DNA of 64,000 bases, from positions 7,068,001 to 7,132,000 of the forward strand of contig NZ_CP028369.1 in the NCBI RefSeq assembly GCF_003032475.1, read 5' to 3'. The translations under genes and the position numbers were made by a program. The stretch's first letter is position 1. Each line of letters begins with the position of its first letter. Below the pieces are notes generated by a model that was not told the DNA's origin, searched no databases, and saw only the letters and a program-made list of their open reading frames with translations. Source of the DNA: Streptomyces sp. P3. Its GTDB lineage: Bacteria > Actinomycetota > Actinomycetes > Streptomycetales > Streptomycetaceae. Below, piece by piece: positions 37,782-47,019 of the stretch.

Positions 37782-38581
37782 AGGCACCGGGCCGGCGTCC
37801 GGCCAGGCGGCCGCTCATAAGCATGGTCATCGACCACAGCACCATGGCCTCGTGTATGGCGGGCAGCGTCTCGTAGTCACGCACCAGGCGACGGGAGCGC
37901 ATCAGCCAGCTCAGCGTCCTTTCCACCACCCACCTGCGCGGCAGCACCACGAACCCCGTGGTGTCGTCGGAGCGTTTGACGATCTCGAGCGTGAGGTGGA
38001 GGTTCTCGGCCGCCCAGTCGACCAGGCGCCCCGCATAGCCGCCCCCAGACAAGCCGGACGGAGAAGTACAGCCTGCGCAGCCGTTCCAGCAGAGGCACTG
38101 CGGCGTCTCGGTCCTGCACGTTCGCTGCGGTCACCGGGACGGCCAGGACCAGGCCGAGACAGTCCACCACCAGATGCCGCTTACGGCTGCCCACCTTCTT
38201 CCCACCATCCCAACCGGCGGGCGAGCGCGGGATGTTCGCCGCCGTCCGCACCGACTGCGAGTCCACGATCGCGGCCGGCGGGTCCACCGTGCGGCCCTCT
38301 TTCTGGCGCACGCGGTCGCGCAGCCGGTCGTGGAACTCGGCGAGCAGCCCGCCACCTGCCAACGGCGGGCGAAGGCGTGCACACGCCGGTGCGGCAGGAA
38401 ATCCGCAGGCAGATTGCCCACACGACGCCGTTGTCGACCACGTAGCGCGCTGCGTCCAGCGTGACGCGATGGCAATAGCCTCCGGTCGGCCACCGCGCCC
38501 CTGAAACCACGCGAGAACGGGCAGCAACGGCCGGATGACCTGCCACTCCACGTCTGTCAGGTCCGAGCCGTAACACCGCAC
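37753..38581 (-). pseudogene. IS5-family transposase, frameshifted
   Basis: GTG 38581 begins VRCYGSDLTDVEWQVIRPLL. A shift after GRGGRPEA leads to CHRVTLDAARYVVDNGVVWA in another frame. The frame then returns to LLAEFHDRLRDRVRQKEGR and IVDSQSVRTAANIP with the first catalytic Asp, then [20 protein letters not shown] with the second. After a further shift the ending is [20 protein letters not shown] then [18 protein letters not shown] with the final Glu. At least three frame changes make it inactive. Confidence 0.8.
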
Positions 38582-38975
38582 ACGGCCCGCCCCGTCCGCC
38601 GCGTTACCGAACCTGTGCGCGAGGCAGTCACACAACGGAGACGGCGAGTTGGACTCCACGGGCGCGTGCGCGAAAGACTGCAGCAACAGGGCCTCCTGGT
38701 GCTCGTTGGCTTCGACAACCACGAGCTACCGCGAGGCCCTGCCCTCATGCGCCGACCGCACCGCGATCACCCGATCAAGACCCTTGTTCGACCAGACAAG
38801 CCCGTTGTCGGTAAGCGGATGTCTGATACCTCGTCAACCAGCCCCACTCGCTGATCAGCACATCCCGCACGTCGGGGGAACCCCGATGTGAGGATTCCAC
38901 AGAAGGCGGCCGGGCAGGCGCACGACTCGGTGCACCCGCCCGCTGCGCCACGCCCGCCGCGTGATGTCGAGGCCG
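38582..38975. other. gap, nothing recognised
   Basis: 394 bases between the IS5 relic and the beta-helix gene, with no supported gene. Confidence 0.5.
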
Positions 38976-41318
38976 CTACTTCCTCACGCCGGTCGCGCTG
39001 AACTCCTGTACGCCGACCTTTCCGTTCTGGTTACTGTTGCGCACGTAGAGCCGGATGTTGGTGGTGGCGACGTTGGCCGAGGGTCGGTAGACGACCGGCG
39101 CCGCCGTGTTGATCGCCTGGTAGGGCATGATGTCGATCCAGGCGTTCTTGCTGGCGCTCCACCGCTGCACCTTCCAGTGGGTGGTCATCCAGGTGCAGCA
39201 GTTGTCCTGCTGGATGGTGAAGGCGAACCGCTCGTAGTCGGCGCCGAGATCGAACTGCACCCAGGACTCGTTCACGTTGGAGCCGGCCTCGCCGGTCTCG
39301 GTGACGCCGTCCCAAAGCTTGCCGAGGTCGCTGTTCCAGGCACTGCGCTGCGACACGGTGGAGTGGTCGGCCAGGTTCTCCGTGGGCACCTTCCGCCGCA
39401 GCGCGGCGTACTCCGGTTCCAGGCCCGCCTGGTTCATGATGGTCCGGGCCTCGGCCGGCCACGCACCATCTGTCACCACGTGCGGTCGCCCGTCGCCGTC
39501 GTAGATGGCCCCGCTGAGCCAGTTGTCGGCGAAGTCGGTGTAGTTGTGCGACGCGTACACCGACAGGGGCTGGCGGTAACGCGGGGAGAAATCGAACCGC
39601 CCGCCCTTTCCGACGTTGTAGTCCCAGCGGGTCTGGTGACTCTGGTTGTCGCTGTAGTAGTTCGCGGTCGACGTCGAGTGGTGCACGTAGTTGTAACTGA
39701 TCTCGCTGCCCGGCCACGACCCGAACGAGTAGACGGCCCCCGAGTCGTGCACCCCCCAGGGCTGCTTGGACGTGGCGTTGTACACCTCGTTGTGGCTGAA
39801 CGTCGTCTTGCCGATCCCGTCCACCGCGTCGAGGAGGCTGGTCTCCTCCGCCTTGCGCTGATGGAAGCCGCTGTATGCGGTGTCGTAGACGAGGTTGTGG
39901 GTGACTGCCACGTTGTAGGTGTTCATCAGGCTGATCCCGGTCGCCGGGAAGAAGTCGTCACCGGTGTCGGTCACGACGTTGTTGCTGATCGTCACGTTCT
40001 TGGTGCGCTGGGCGCCGTTGACGTGCACGTCCATCCACCGACCGGCGATGACCCCGGCGGCGGTCAGGTTGTGGAAGAGGTTGCCGGTGACGGTGACGTC
40101 CTCTGCTCCGGTCAGCAGCTGCAGTCCGCCGCTGCCCATCTTGCGCACGGTGTTGTCGGTGAAGGTGATGTCGCGGGCGTTGGTCAGCTTGATCTGACCG
40201 GGCACCTCGCCGCCGTAGCCGTCGTAGTTCGGATCCTTGAAGGGGTCGTCCGCGTACTGCGCCTCCGCTTGCGTGCCGCCGATGAACCGGTCGCGAGGCA
40301 TCAGCCAGTTGCCGTGCTCGAACGTGATGCCGTCGAACGCGATCGCGCTCGCCTTCGCGGACGGGCTGGACCCGGCCACGTTCACCAGCGTCTCCACCGT
40401 CGGTACGTACGCCCCGGCCTGGTTGACATCCTCTCCAGCTCGCGGGTAGTAGTACACCTTGTTCGTCGCCCGGTTCAGGTACCACTCGCCGGGGGAGTCC
40501 AGCTCCTCGAACGCGTTGAGCACGTAGTACGTGTCGTCGTAGTCCAGCGAGAAGCCGTCGTCGCGGTTCAGCCGCGCCTGGAAGTGCGGTTGTGCCAGGC
40601 GCACCCGCTTATTGGCGCCGCTCGCACTGATGTCCACGACGGGGAAGTAGTCGATCTTGAAGCCGATCCCGATGTGCAGCAGCCGAATGTCGCGGACGTT
40701 GGTGTACGCCGGAACGCCGGCCGCCGGGAACTGCACGCCGTCGTAGGAGCGGGTCGGCCGCTCCGGGTTGGCCGGCGGGTTGGGGATCGATGCCTCATCG
40801 AAGAAGCCGCTGCCCACGATGCCCTTGCCCATCGCCAGCTGAGCCCGCCGACCGCCGACGTAGAGCTGCCGGAAGTAGTCGGCGTAGCCCGCCGACTCCG
40901 GTACGTCGGCAACGAAGTAAGGCTGGTCGGTTACCCGCTTCCAGCCTGTGACGGCCTTACCACCGTCAACTATGGGCGTCTCACCCGGATACGCCTGGTA
41001 GACGACCTTGAACCCGTTGGAACCCGAGTCCGCCTCGGCCAGGTCGAAGGTGGCCGTCCGAGTATGCCGGCCCCCGCGCAGGCAGACGCGGATGTCGGCC
41101 CGCATGTCCTTGTTGAGCTCGTGCTGTCGGATGTGGTCCCGCGCCCGTTCTAAGGTCGCCCAGGGGCGATCCGATGAGGTTCCGGCGTTACCGTCGCTGC
41201 CCGACGCGGAGACGTAGAAGGTGCACGCTGCTGCCGCCTCCGCCGTACCACTGACCACCAGCCCAGCAGCCAGCACGACCGCCGCCATGGCGCCCGCGGC
41301 CACTCCGTGTTTGCTCAT
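38976..41318 (-). CDS. secreted beta-helix glycosidase (GH141-like) with discoidin domain
   Basis: The 780-residue protein begins at ATG 41318 with a Sec signal (MSKHGVAAGAMAAVVLAAGL, cleavage after AEA about residue 32). The layout is FYVSASGSDGNAGTSSDRPW, an inserted beta-sandwich with ADSGSNGFKVVYQAYPGETP, VTGWKRV and RQLYVGGRRAQLA, then a right-handed beta-helix, for example ITFTDNTVRKMGSGGLQLL. This matches GH141 (BT1002-type alpha-L-fucosidases and related xylanases). The last 130 residues form an F5/8 type C (CBM32-like) module. It is extracellular and could release fucose from complex glycans. The family assignment is from architecture only. Confidence 0.7.
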   Translation of the reverse strand: MSKHGVAAGAMAAVVLAAGLVVSGTAEAAAACTFYVSASGSDGNAGTSSDRPWATLERARDHIRQHELNKDMRADIRVCLRGGRHTRTATFDLAEADSGSNGFKVVYQAYPGETPIVDGGKAVTGWKRVTDQPYFVADVPESAGYADYFRQLYVGGRRAQLAMGKGIVGSGFFDEASIPNPPANPERPTRSYDGVQFPAAGVPAYTNVRDIRLLHIGIGFKIDYFPVVDISASGANKRVRLAQPHFQARLNRDDGFSLDYDDTYYVLNAFEELDSPGEWYLNRATNKVYYYPRAGEDVNQAGAYVPTVETLVNVAGSSPSAKASAIAFDGITFEHGNWLMPRDRFIGGTQAEAQYADDPFKDPNYDGYGGEVPGQIKLTNARDITFTDNTVRKMGSGGLQLLTGAEDVTVTGNLFHNLTAAGVIAGRWMDVHVNGAQRTKNVTISNNVVTDTGDDFFPATGISLMNTYNVAVTHNLVYDTAYSGFHQRKAEETSLLDAVDGIGKTTFSHNEVYNATSKQPWGVHDSGAVYSFGSWPGSEISYNYVHHSTSTANYYSDNQSHQTRWDYNVGKGGRFDFSPRYRQPLSVYASHNYTDFADNWLSGAIYDGDGRPHVVTDGAWPAEARTIMNQAGLEPEYAALRRKVPTENLADHSTVSQRSAWNSDLGKLWDGVTETGEAGSNVNESWVQFDLGADYERFAFTIQQDNCCTWMTTHWKVQRWSASKNAWIDIMPYQAINTAAPVVYRPSANVATTNIRLYVRNSNQNGKVGVQEFSATGVRK

Positions 41319-41537
41319 CAACTCCACTTTCGACTTGTGTATGGGACAGGCTGCACGCAGATAGCGGTCGCGCGGTACATTCCGCGCGTTGCAGGGTGGG
41401 TGCGGCACCGTCGATGCCGCGTGCGCGTTGCCATGCCGCAGCAGGTCGGCCCGGACATGACGGTGCTCCGCGTGCCGGTGCGGAGGTCGCACCGGCAGGC
41501 GGAACTCGTTTCGGGGATCGTGACCCGAACCGCTTTG

Positions 41538-44500
41538 TCAACTGACCGAGAACTGGCTGAAGTTCGCGGTGCCGATGGTTCCGGCGTGGGCCGTGGAGAA
41601 CATGCCCGCGTCCAGGGTGCTGTTCGCCCCGGTCAGGGTCGAGGTGCCGACAGTGGTCCAGGTGGTGCCGTCGGCGGAGTAGGAGCCGGTGACCGACGTA
41701 CCGCTTCTGACCAGGCGGAGCCAGACAGGGGCGACGGTGGCGCTTCCGGTCTTGATGGTGTTGGTGTCGAGGTAGCCGTCACCGTTGGAGTCCGACTGCA
41801 GGGTGATTCCGTTGCCGGGGGTGGTGGCGAGGACGAGGTACCCGGTGGACGAGCCGGCGGAGGCGATGTCGTTTCGCAGCATCAGGCCGGCCTTGGCCCA
41901 GCTGTTGGTCTTGTCCTGACTGGCGACGCGGACGGTGACGGTGACGGTCGAGGAGGTTCCGGCGGCCCCCGTCTGGTAGGCGGCGGAGTACTCGTCGTCG
42001 TATGCCGTGCCGGAGCGCCATATGTCGATGCCCGCGCTGGTCAGGGAGGTCACTCCGCCGCTTTCGCTGACGGCGGCCGGAATCGAACTGTATGCCCTGT
42101 AGGGAGAGGTGACGATGCGCAGGTTGCTGAATGTCGCGCTGCCGGCGGTGGTGCTGTGGGCTGTGTGGATGACACCGGCATCCTGGGTGGTCGCCATGGA
42201 CGGCAGGGTCACCGTCGAGCCGACCTGAGTGAAGGTGGATCCGTCGGTGGAGTAGGAGGCGGACACCTGGGTGGCAGTGCGGGTGAGCCGAAGCCAGACC
42301 GGTGCCTTGATGGTGGCAGCGGTGGACGTGAGCTGGTCGAGGTAGCCGTCGGCGTTGGAGTCCCGCTGGAAGCTGACGCCGTTGTTCGGGGTCACCACCA
42401 CAGCCGCGTAGCCGGCGGAGGAGCCGTTGCCCGTGAGGTCGTTGCGCAGGACGACGCCGGCCTTGGCCCAGCCGCTGGTCTTGTCCAGGTTGTCGACCCG
42501 GGCGGTCACCGACGTGCCGTCGACAGCTGCCCCGTTTCGGAAGACGGTGCCGTACTCGTCGTCGTGCTGTCCGCCGGCACCCCAGATGTCCTTGCCCGCG
42601 TCGGTGATCGTGAAGTGGGCGCCGCTCTGGCCGGTGTTGGCGGGGGTGGAGGAGTAGGCGCTGTAGGGGGAGCTGACCGGGTCGGTGGTCAGCGGACGGT
42701 ACAGGGGCTGGATACCGGCGTTGTTCATGACCGTCTTGGCGGCTGACGGCCAGTTGCCGTCGCTGACGACGACGGTGCCGCTGACTACGTCACCGCGGCC
42801 GTTGGTGTTGGTGATGTTCGCGGAGCTGTTGTTCGTCCAGTTGTCGGTCAGGGTCAGGGCGCCGGTGTTGTTGGTGGCACTGCTGTTCTCATGGCCCCAT
42901 TCGCCGGTGTTCCGGAAGACGTTGTTGGTGTCCGTGAAGTTCCGGGAGCCCTCGTCGTGGTAGAAGCCGAACCAGCCGTTGTTGCTGTGGCAGTAGTTGC
43001 GTTCGAAGGTGCTGCCCGGTGACGCCGACAGGGTGTACATGCAGCCGCCGTCGGTCATCTGCTGCATGAGGTCGTGGATGTAGTTGTCGGTGACGTGGTT
43101 GTTCGCGGCGGTGGTCGCGGTCGTGTAGACGGGCTGGTAGCTGTACAGGCCCCGGTTGACGTAGTCCTGGCTGCCGCCGATGTCGTTGGCACCCCAGCCG
43201 TAGCCGATGGTGATGCCGGAGTAGGGCAGGTTGTACACCTCGTTGTGCGAGACGGTCGCGCCGTTCACGTAGGTGACGAGGATGGCGGACATGTCACGGT
43301 ATTCCAGCGCCACGTCATGGATGAGGTTGTTGCTCAGCGTGATGTCGCGGTTGGTCATCCGCCTGTCACTGGGGTGGTGCGCGTCCGCCCGAACGCCGCC
43401 GACGGCGATGCCGCCCCCCGCGTCCTGGGTGAAGACGTTGCCGGTCGCTGTGATGCTGCGGGCACCGAGCCCGACGCCGGTGGTGTGGGCGTTGGCGTCG
43501 TTGCCGATGCCGAGGCTGTTCTGTCCGAGCTGGGTGAACCGGTTACCGGTGAACGTGATGTGGTCGGCGGCCGAGACCTGGACCGCGGAGGGCATCTGCT
43601 TCCAGTGAGGGCGTGCCGCCTCGAAGAGCCGGCACCCGCTCTGACACGAGGTCAGCGCGTCCGACGGGCGGTCCCAGGTGCCGGAGAGGTAAGCGCCGGT
43701 CTGCTGGCTGGCGTAGCCGTGGGCGGTGGGTTCCAGCCAACTGGTGCCCGAGAACTGCAGCCCGGAGAAGGCGATGTGGGTGGCGGGGGAGGAGTACGTC
43801 CCTCCGACGCTGATGAGCGACTCCAGCTTCGGCACCTCGACATCGGCCTTGCTCATGTCCTGGCCGGTGAGCGGCTTGTAGTACAGGGTGCCGGTAGCGG
43901 TGTCGAGGTACCACTCGCCGGCCGTGTCGAGAAACTCGTAGGCGTTCTCAATGTAGAGGGGGCCGGCCCGGAAGGGGCTCGTCAGAGTGTCGTAGCCGAA
44001 CGTGTTGTTGTTCCATGAGGGCTGGGCCATGGTGATGGTGCCGCTGCTGATGCCGGTCACCGGGGCATAGCGGTCGGTGAAGGATCCGATGCCGTGAATC
44101 TCGGTCCGGCCGGGTTGCGAGAGGCTGTTGAGGTAGCTCAGCGAGCTGTTCGTGAAGGTGTAGCCGCTGGTGGTCGCGGTCAGGTCCGAGCGGGCGACCG
44201 CGGTGCGGGCCCTGGTGGCCAGGACGCCGTCGACGTACAGCTGGCGCGTGTCGAAGCCGGTGCCGACGTCAGCCTTCCAGATGTTCTTGGCCGAGTCCTG
44301 CACGGTCCAGCCAGTGGCCTTCTGCGCTCCGGTGATGACCGGGTGGGCGCCCAGCGCGGCCTTCCAGATCACCGTGTGGCCGCCTGTGCCGGAGTCCGCC
44401 GAGGTGAAGGCGAGCGGCGAGGAGAGCCGGTAGGTGCCGTCGGCGAGCTCGACGGTGATGTCACCTTTCATGGAGTTGTTGGTTGCCCGAACCTTGGTCT

Positions 44501-44702
44501 TGGCCTGGGTGACGGAGCACGGCCGTTTCACGGAGCAGGCGGTGCCGGAGCCGCTCGGTGAGGCGTAGAGCGTCGTGCCGGCCGCGAAGGCGGGGCCGGC
44601 CTGGGTGAGGACTGCCGCGGTCGAGGCGGTGAGGACGGCGGCTGTGGCCAGCCATGATCTGAAGCGGTGGGGAACCGCGGGATGCATATGGGTTGTTCGC
44701 AC
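41538..44702 (-). CDS. large secreted GH141-like beta-helix protein with two C-terminal repeats
   Basis: The 1054-residue protein starts at GTG 44702, placed six bases after GGAAGG, with a signal peptide (WLATAAVLTASTAAVLTQAG, AFA cleavage). The N-terminal half parallels the neighbour at 38976: TFTSADSGTGGHTVIWKAA, ITGAQKATGWTV, RQLYVDGVLATRARTA, then a long parallel beta-helix. Residues about 680-1054 are two tandem repeats of about 185 residues, each with DDEY, K-(T)-WAKAG-(V/L)-(V/M)-LRND and PVWLRL. They resemble DUF1349/concanavalin-like glycan-binding domains. A predicted FadR-type site lies 92 bases upstream of the start. Confidence 0.72.
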   Translation of the reverse strand: MRTTHMHPAVPHRFRSWLATAAVLTASTAAVLTQAGPAFAAGTTLYASPSGSGTACSVKRPCSVTQAKTKVRATNNSMKGDITVELADGTYRLSSPLAFTSADSGTGGHTVIWKAALGAHPVITGAQKATGWTVQDSAKNIWKADVGTGFDTRQLYVDGVLATRARTAVARSDLTATTSGYTFTNSSLSYLNSLSQPGRTEIHGIGSFTDRYAPVTGISSGTITMAQPSWNNNTFGYDTLTSPFRAGPLYIENAYEFLDTAGEWYLDTATGTLYYKPLTGQDMSKADVEVPKLESLISVGGTYSSPATHIAFSGLQFSGTSWLEPTAHGYASQQTGAYLSGTWDRPSDALTSCQSGCRLFEAARPHWKQMPSAVQVSAADHITFTGNRFTQLGQNSLGIGNDANAHTTGVGLGARSITATGNVFTQDAGGGIAVGGVRADAHHPSDRRMTNRDITLSNNLIHDVALEYRDMSAILVTYVNGATVSHNEVYNLPYSGITIGYGWGANDIGGSQDYVNRGLYSYQPVYTTATTAANNHVTDNYIHDLMQQMTDGGCMYTLSASPGSTFERNYCHSNNGWFGFYHDEGSRNFTDTNNVFRNTGEWGHENSSATNNTGALTLTDNWTNNSSANITNTNGRGDVVSGTVVVSDGNWPSAAKTVMNNAGIQPLYRPLTTDPVSSPYSAYSSTPANTGQSGAHFTITDAGKDIWGAGGQHDDEYGTVFRNGAAVDGTSVTARVDNLDKTSGWAKAGVVLRNDLTGNGSSAGYAAVVVTPNNGVSFQRDSNADGYLDQLTSTAATIKAPVWLRLTRTATQVSASYSTDGSTFTQVGSTVTLPSMATTQDAGVIHTAHSTTAGSATFSNLRIVTSPYRAYSSIPAAVSESGGVTSLTSAGIDIWRSGTAYDDEYSAAYQTGAAGTSSTVTVTVRVASQDKTNSWAKAGLMLRNDIASAGSSTGYLVLATTPGNGITLQSDSNGDGYLDTNTIKTGSATVAPVWLRLVRSGTSVTGSYSADGTTWTTVGTSTLTGANSTLDAGMFSTAHAGTIGTANFSQFSVS

Positions 44703-44793
44703 GTGACACCTTCCGGGTGGTTCAGAGGGGCCTGCGGTGCCCACGGCGGGCAGGGAAGAACCCAGCGACGGGAGGGGAAGGGAAATGGCGATG

Positions 44794-44814
44794 TAACATT
44801 AGTCGTCATATGAA
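44794..44814 (-). promoter_or_regulatory. predicted FadR-type operator upstream of GH141-like gene
   Basis: On the minus strand it reads TTCATATGACGACTAATGTT plus one more base. It matches the site at 45744-45764 in 18 of 21 positions. It sits in the promoter region of the 41538-44702 gene. Confidence 0.6.
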
Positions 44815-44869
44815 TTTCGTCAATAGATCGTGCATGCCGCCTCGGCGGGAGTTGGTCAGGGCATGCGAA

Positions 44870-44896
44870 CGCCCCCGGCCTGTCGGCTCGGGGGCG
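44870..44896. terminator. hairpin after the FadR-type gene
   Basis: CGCCCCCG and CGGGGGCG form a perfect 8-bp stem with an 11-base loop, 18 bases past the stop of the FadR-type gene. Confidence 0.65.
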
Positions 44897-44913
44897 CGGT
44901 CGGTGCGGGTGCT

Positions 44914-45681
44914 CTAGGAGGCGGGCGAGCCGACGTTCGGCAGGCGGCGGCGGCTCCAGGCGGTTTGGATGTGTGCCGCCATGGCCTGCGCGGCCCCGTC
45001 GGCGTCCCGGGCCAGTAGCCGCTCGGCGACCGCGCGGTGCTCCTCGTTGGCCTGCTCGCATGCGGTCGCGTCCGGTGTGCCGTTGTACAGGAAGGTCGTG
45101 CGCGCCTGGGCGTGGAGGATCCGGATGATGGAACGGCCGAGTCTGTTGTGGGATGCCTGCAGGATCCGGTCGTGGAAGGCCACATCGGTCTCGATGAAGC
45201 GTGCCGGGACGGCGGTCTCCTCGTCGAGCCGGGCGAGCAACTGCTCGACGGCTCTCAGGTCGTCGTCGGTGGCCAGCTCCGCGGCCTGGGCTGTCATCTG
45301 GGCCTCCAGCGTCGACCGGATGTCGACCAACTGGTCGAGGATGACGAGCTGGTCGTCATGCTGGACGGTCGCGGCGAGCACGACGGGGTCGAGGAGGTTC
45401 CATTCCTCGGGTGGGGTGACGGTGGTGCCGTAGCCCTGCCGGGCCTGGACCAGCCCCTTGGCCTCCAGCGACTTGACCGCCTCGCGGACGGTGATCCGGC
45501 TGACGCCGAATGTCTCGCAGAGCTCGGGTTCCACCGGCAGGGTCGACCCTGGCGGAATGGCGCCCGACACGATCGTGTCGGTCAGGCTCTCCATGACGGC
45601 CTGCGCCAGGCGGGCCGGACGCTTGGGCCAGGGCTTGAGGACAGGAGGCTCTCCCGTCCCGTCGGCGCTCTCCTTAGCCAT
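44914..45681 (-). CDS. GntR/FadR-type transcriptional regulator
   Basis: The 255-residue protein has an N-terminal winged helix (IVSGAIPPGSTLPVEPELCE, FGVSRITVREAVKSLEAKGL, VQARQGYGT) and a C-terminal FCD effector domain with the metal-binding Asp/His pattern (ETDVAFHDRILQAS, EEHRAV, MAAHIQTAW). I place the start at the second of two adjacent ATGs (45681), four bases after GGGGGA. It is divergent from the dehydratase/importer operon, and an imperfect operator lies between them. FCD regulators of this kind commonly sense sugar acids. Confidence 0.88.
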   Translation of the reverse strand: MAKESADGTGEPPVLKPWPKRPARLAQAVMESLTDTIVSGAIPPGSTLPVEPELCETFGVSRITVREAVKSLEAKGLVQARQGYGTTVTPPEEWNLLDPVVLAATVQHDDQLVILDQLVDIRSTLEAQMTAQAAELATDDDLRAVEQLLARLDEETAVPARFIETDVAFHDRILQASHNRLGRSIIRILHAQARTTFLYNGTPDATACEQANEEHRAVAERLLARDADGAAQAMAAHIQTAWSRRRLPNVGSPAS

Positions 45682-45743
45682 CATGTCCCCCTTGCTGATG
45701 TGCGATGACGGCGAGTCTACTGCGCGGAAACTCCTTGACAGCA

Positions 45744-45764
45744 TTCGTATGACGACTTACGTTA
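45744..45764 (+). promoter_or_regulatory. predicted FadR-type operator in the divergent promoter
   Basis: Starts TTCGTATGACGACTTACGTT. The arms TCGT and ACGA flank ATG. It is 63 bases before the FadR-type start on one side and 47 before the dehydratase start on the other, so one protein could control both directions. Confidence 0.65.
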
Positions 45765-45810
45765 CACGGAAATTTCGCAGCAGTACTTCCCGCCACAAGG
45801 GGTGCAAGCC

Positions 45811-46926
45811 GTGCGCATTGCCGAAGTCGAGTGCCATCCGGTCCGGGTGCCGGGAGCCAGTCCATCCTTCGTCTGGCGGGACGGACTCCTGGGCAGCCCG
45901 TCCGAGGGCGAGGCCGCGGTGCTGCGCATCTGCACGGACGAAGGGGTAGAGGGGGTGGCGATGTCCCCCCGGCGCGGCAGCGGTGTCATCCTGGCGGACC
46001 TGCTGGACCGCGTACTGCGCAAGGAGCTGGTGGGGCAGGATCCCCTGCAGCGGGAATGGCTCTGGCACCGCATGTGGGAGCTTGACCGCACGGAGGAGCT
46101 CCCGCTCTATCTGCTGGGTCTGGTCGACACCGCGCTGTGGGACCTGTCCGGACGGCTCGCCGACCGGCCCACCTGGCAGATGCTCGGCGGATACCGCACC
46201 TCGATACCCGCCTACGCCTCCACCGTCACCTATTCCTCGGTCGAGGAGTACCTGGACATCGCCGACCAGGCCCTGGAGCTCGGCTACCCCGCCATCAAGC
46301 TCCACGCCTGGGGTGACGCCCGCCGCGACGCCCGCCTGTCGGTGGCGTTGCGCGAGCATGTGGGGGACGACATCCCGCTGATGTTCGACGGGTCGGCGGG
46401 CTTCGACCTCCCCGACGCGATCTATCTCGGGCACGCTCTCTCAAACGCCGGCTACCTCTGGTACGAGGAGCCGATGAGGGAGTTCAGCGTCACCGCGTAC
46501 AAGCGCCTCGCCGCCGCGGTGGCCGTTCCCCTCCTTGTGGCCGAGACCTCCGACGGGGCGCACATGAACTCGGCCGACTTCATCCAGGCCGGCGCCGCCA
46601 CCTTCGGAGTCCGCGCCTCCACACAACTGCGAGGCGGCTTCACCGGCGCCATGCGCACCGCCCACCTCGCCGACGCCTACCGACTGCGCGCCGAGGTGCA
46701 CGGGCCGGAGATCCCCAACCGGCACCTGTGCATGGCCATCTCGAACACCACCTACTACGAGTCGCTGGTCATGGGCAACCCCATCAGCCGCGAGAGCGGC
46801 ATCGACGCCCGCGGCCTCGTTCATGCCCCCACCGGTCCGGGCGTCGCCCTTCCGGCGGGTCTGGACTACCCTCCCGCCCTTCAGAAATTTGTCGACGAGG
46901 ACACCGTCACCCCGCCCCGAGCCTGA
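45811..46926 (+). CDS. enolase-superfamily acid-sugar dehydratase
   Basis: The 371-residue protein belongs to the mandelate racemase subgroup. It shows AIKLHAWGDARRDA with a K-x-H motif, the metal ligands LMFDGSAGFD, LWYEEPMREF and LLVAETSDGA, and the catalytic His in EVHGPEIPN. It is not a close relative of the fuconate dehydratase at 30946. I chose GTG 45811 because AAGGGG lies eight bases upstream (GTG 45802 is possible). It is first in the operon with the sugar importer and is likely controlled by the adjacent FadR-type protein. The substrate is probably an aldonate. Which one is unknown. Confidence 0.8.
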   Translation: MRIAEVECHPVRVPGASPSFVWRDGLLGSPSEGEAAVLRICTDEGVEGVAMSPRRGSGVILADLLDRVLRKELVGQDPLQREWLWHRMWELDRTEELPLYLLGLVDTALWDLSGRLADRPTWQMLGGYRTSIPAYASTVTYSSVEEYLDIADQALELGYPAIKLHAWGDARRDARLSVALREHVGDDIPLMFDGSAGFDLPDAIYLGHALSNAGYLWYEEPMREFSVTAYKRLAAAVAVPLLVAETSDGAHMNSADFIQAGAATFGVRASTQLRGGFTGAMRTAHLADAYRLRAEVHGPEIPNRHLCMAISNTTYYESLVMGNPISRESGIDARGLVHAPTGPGVALPAGLDYPPALQKFVDEDTVTPPRA

Positions 46927-47019
46927 TGACCGGAGCCCCAGGCCCGACGGCCTGTCTCGAACACCCCGAACGCGGCACCTCTCCCGCTGTGCGCCATTTC
47001 CCAAGATCTGAGGTCAGAC

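Noticed and set aside
41169..41176. ATCCGATG as a sixth fucose-regulon operator
   Set aside because: It lies inside the coding region of the beta-helix gene and lacks the TATCG extension, so chance is likely.
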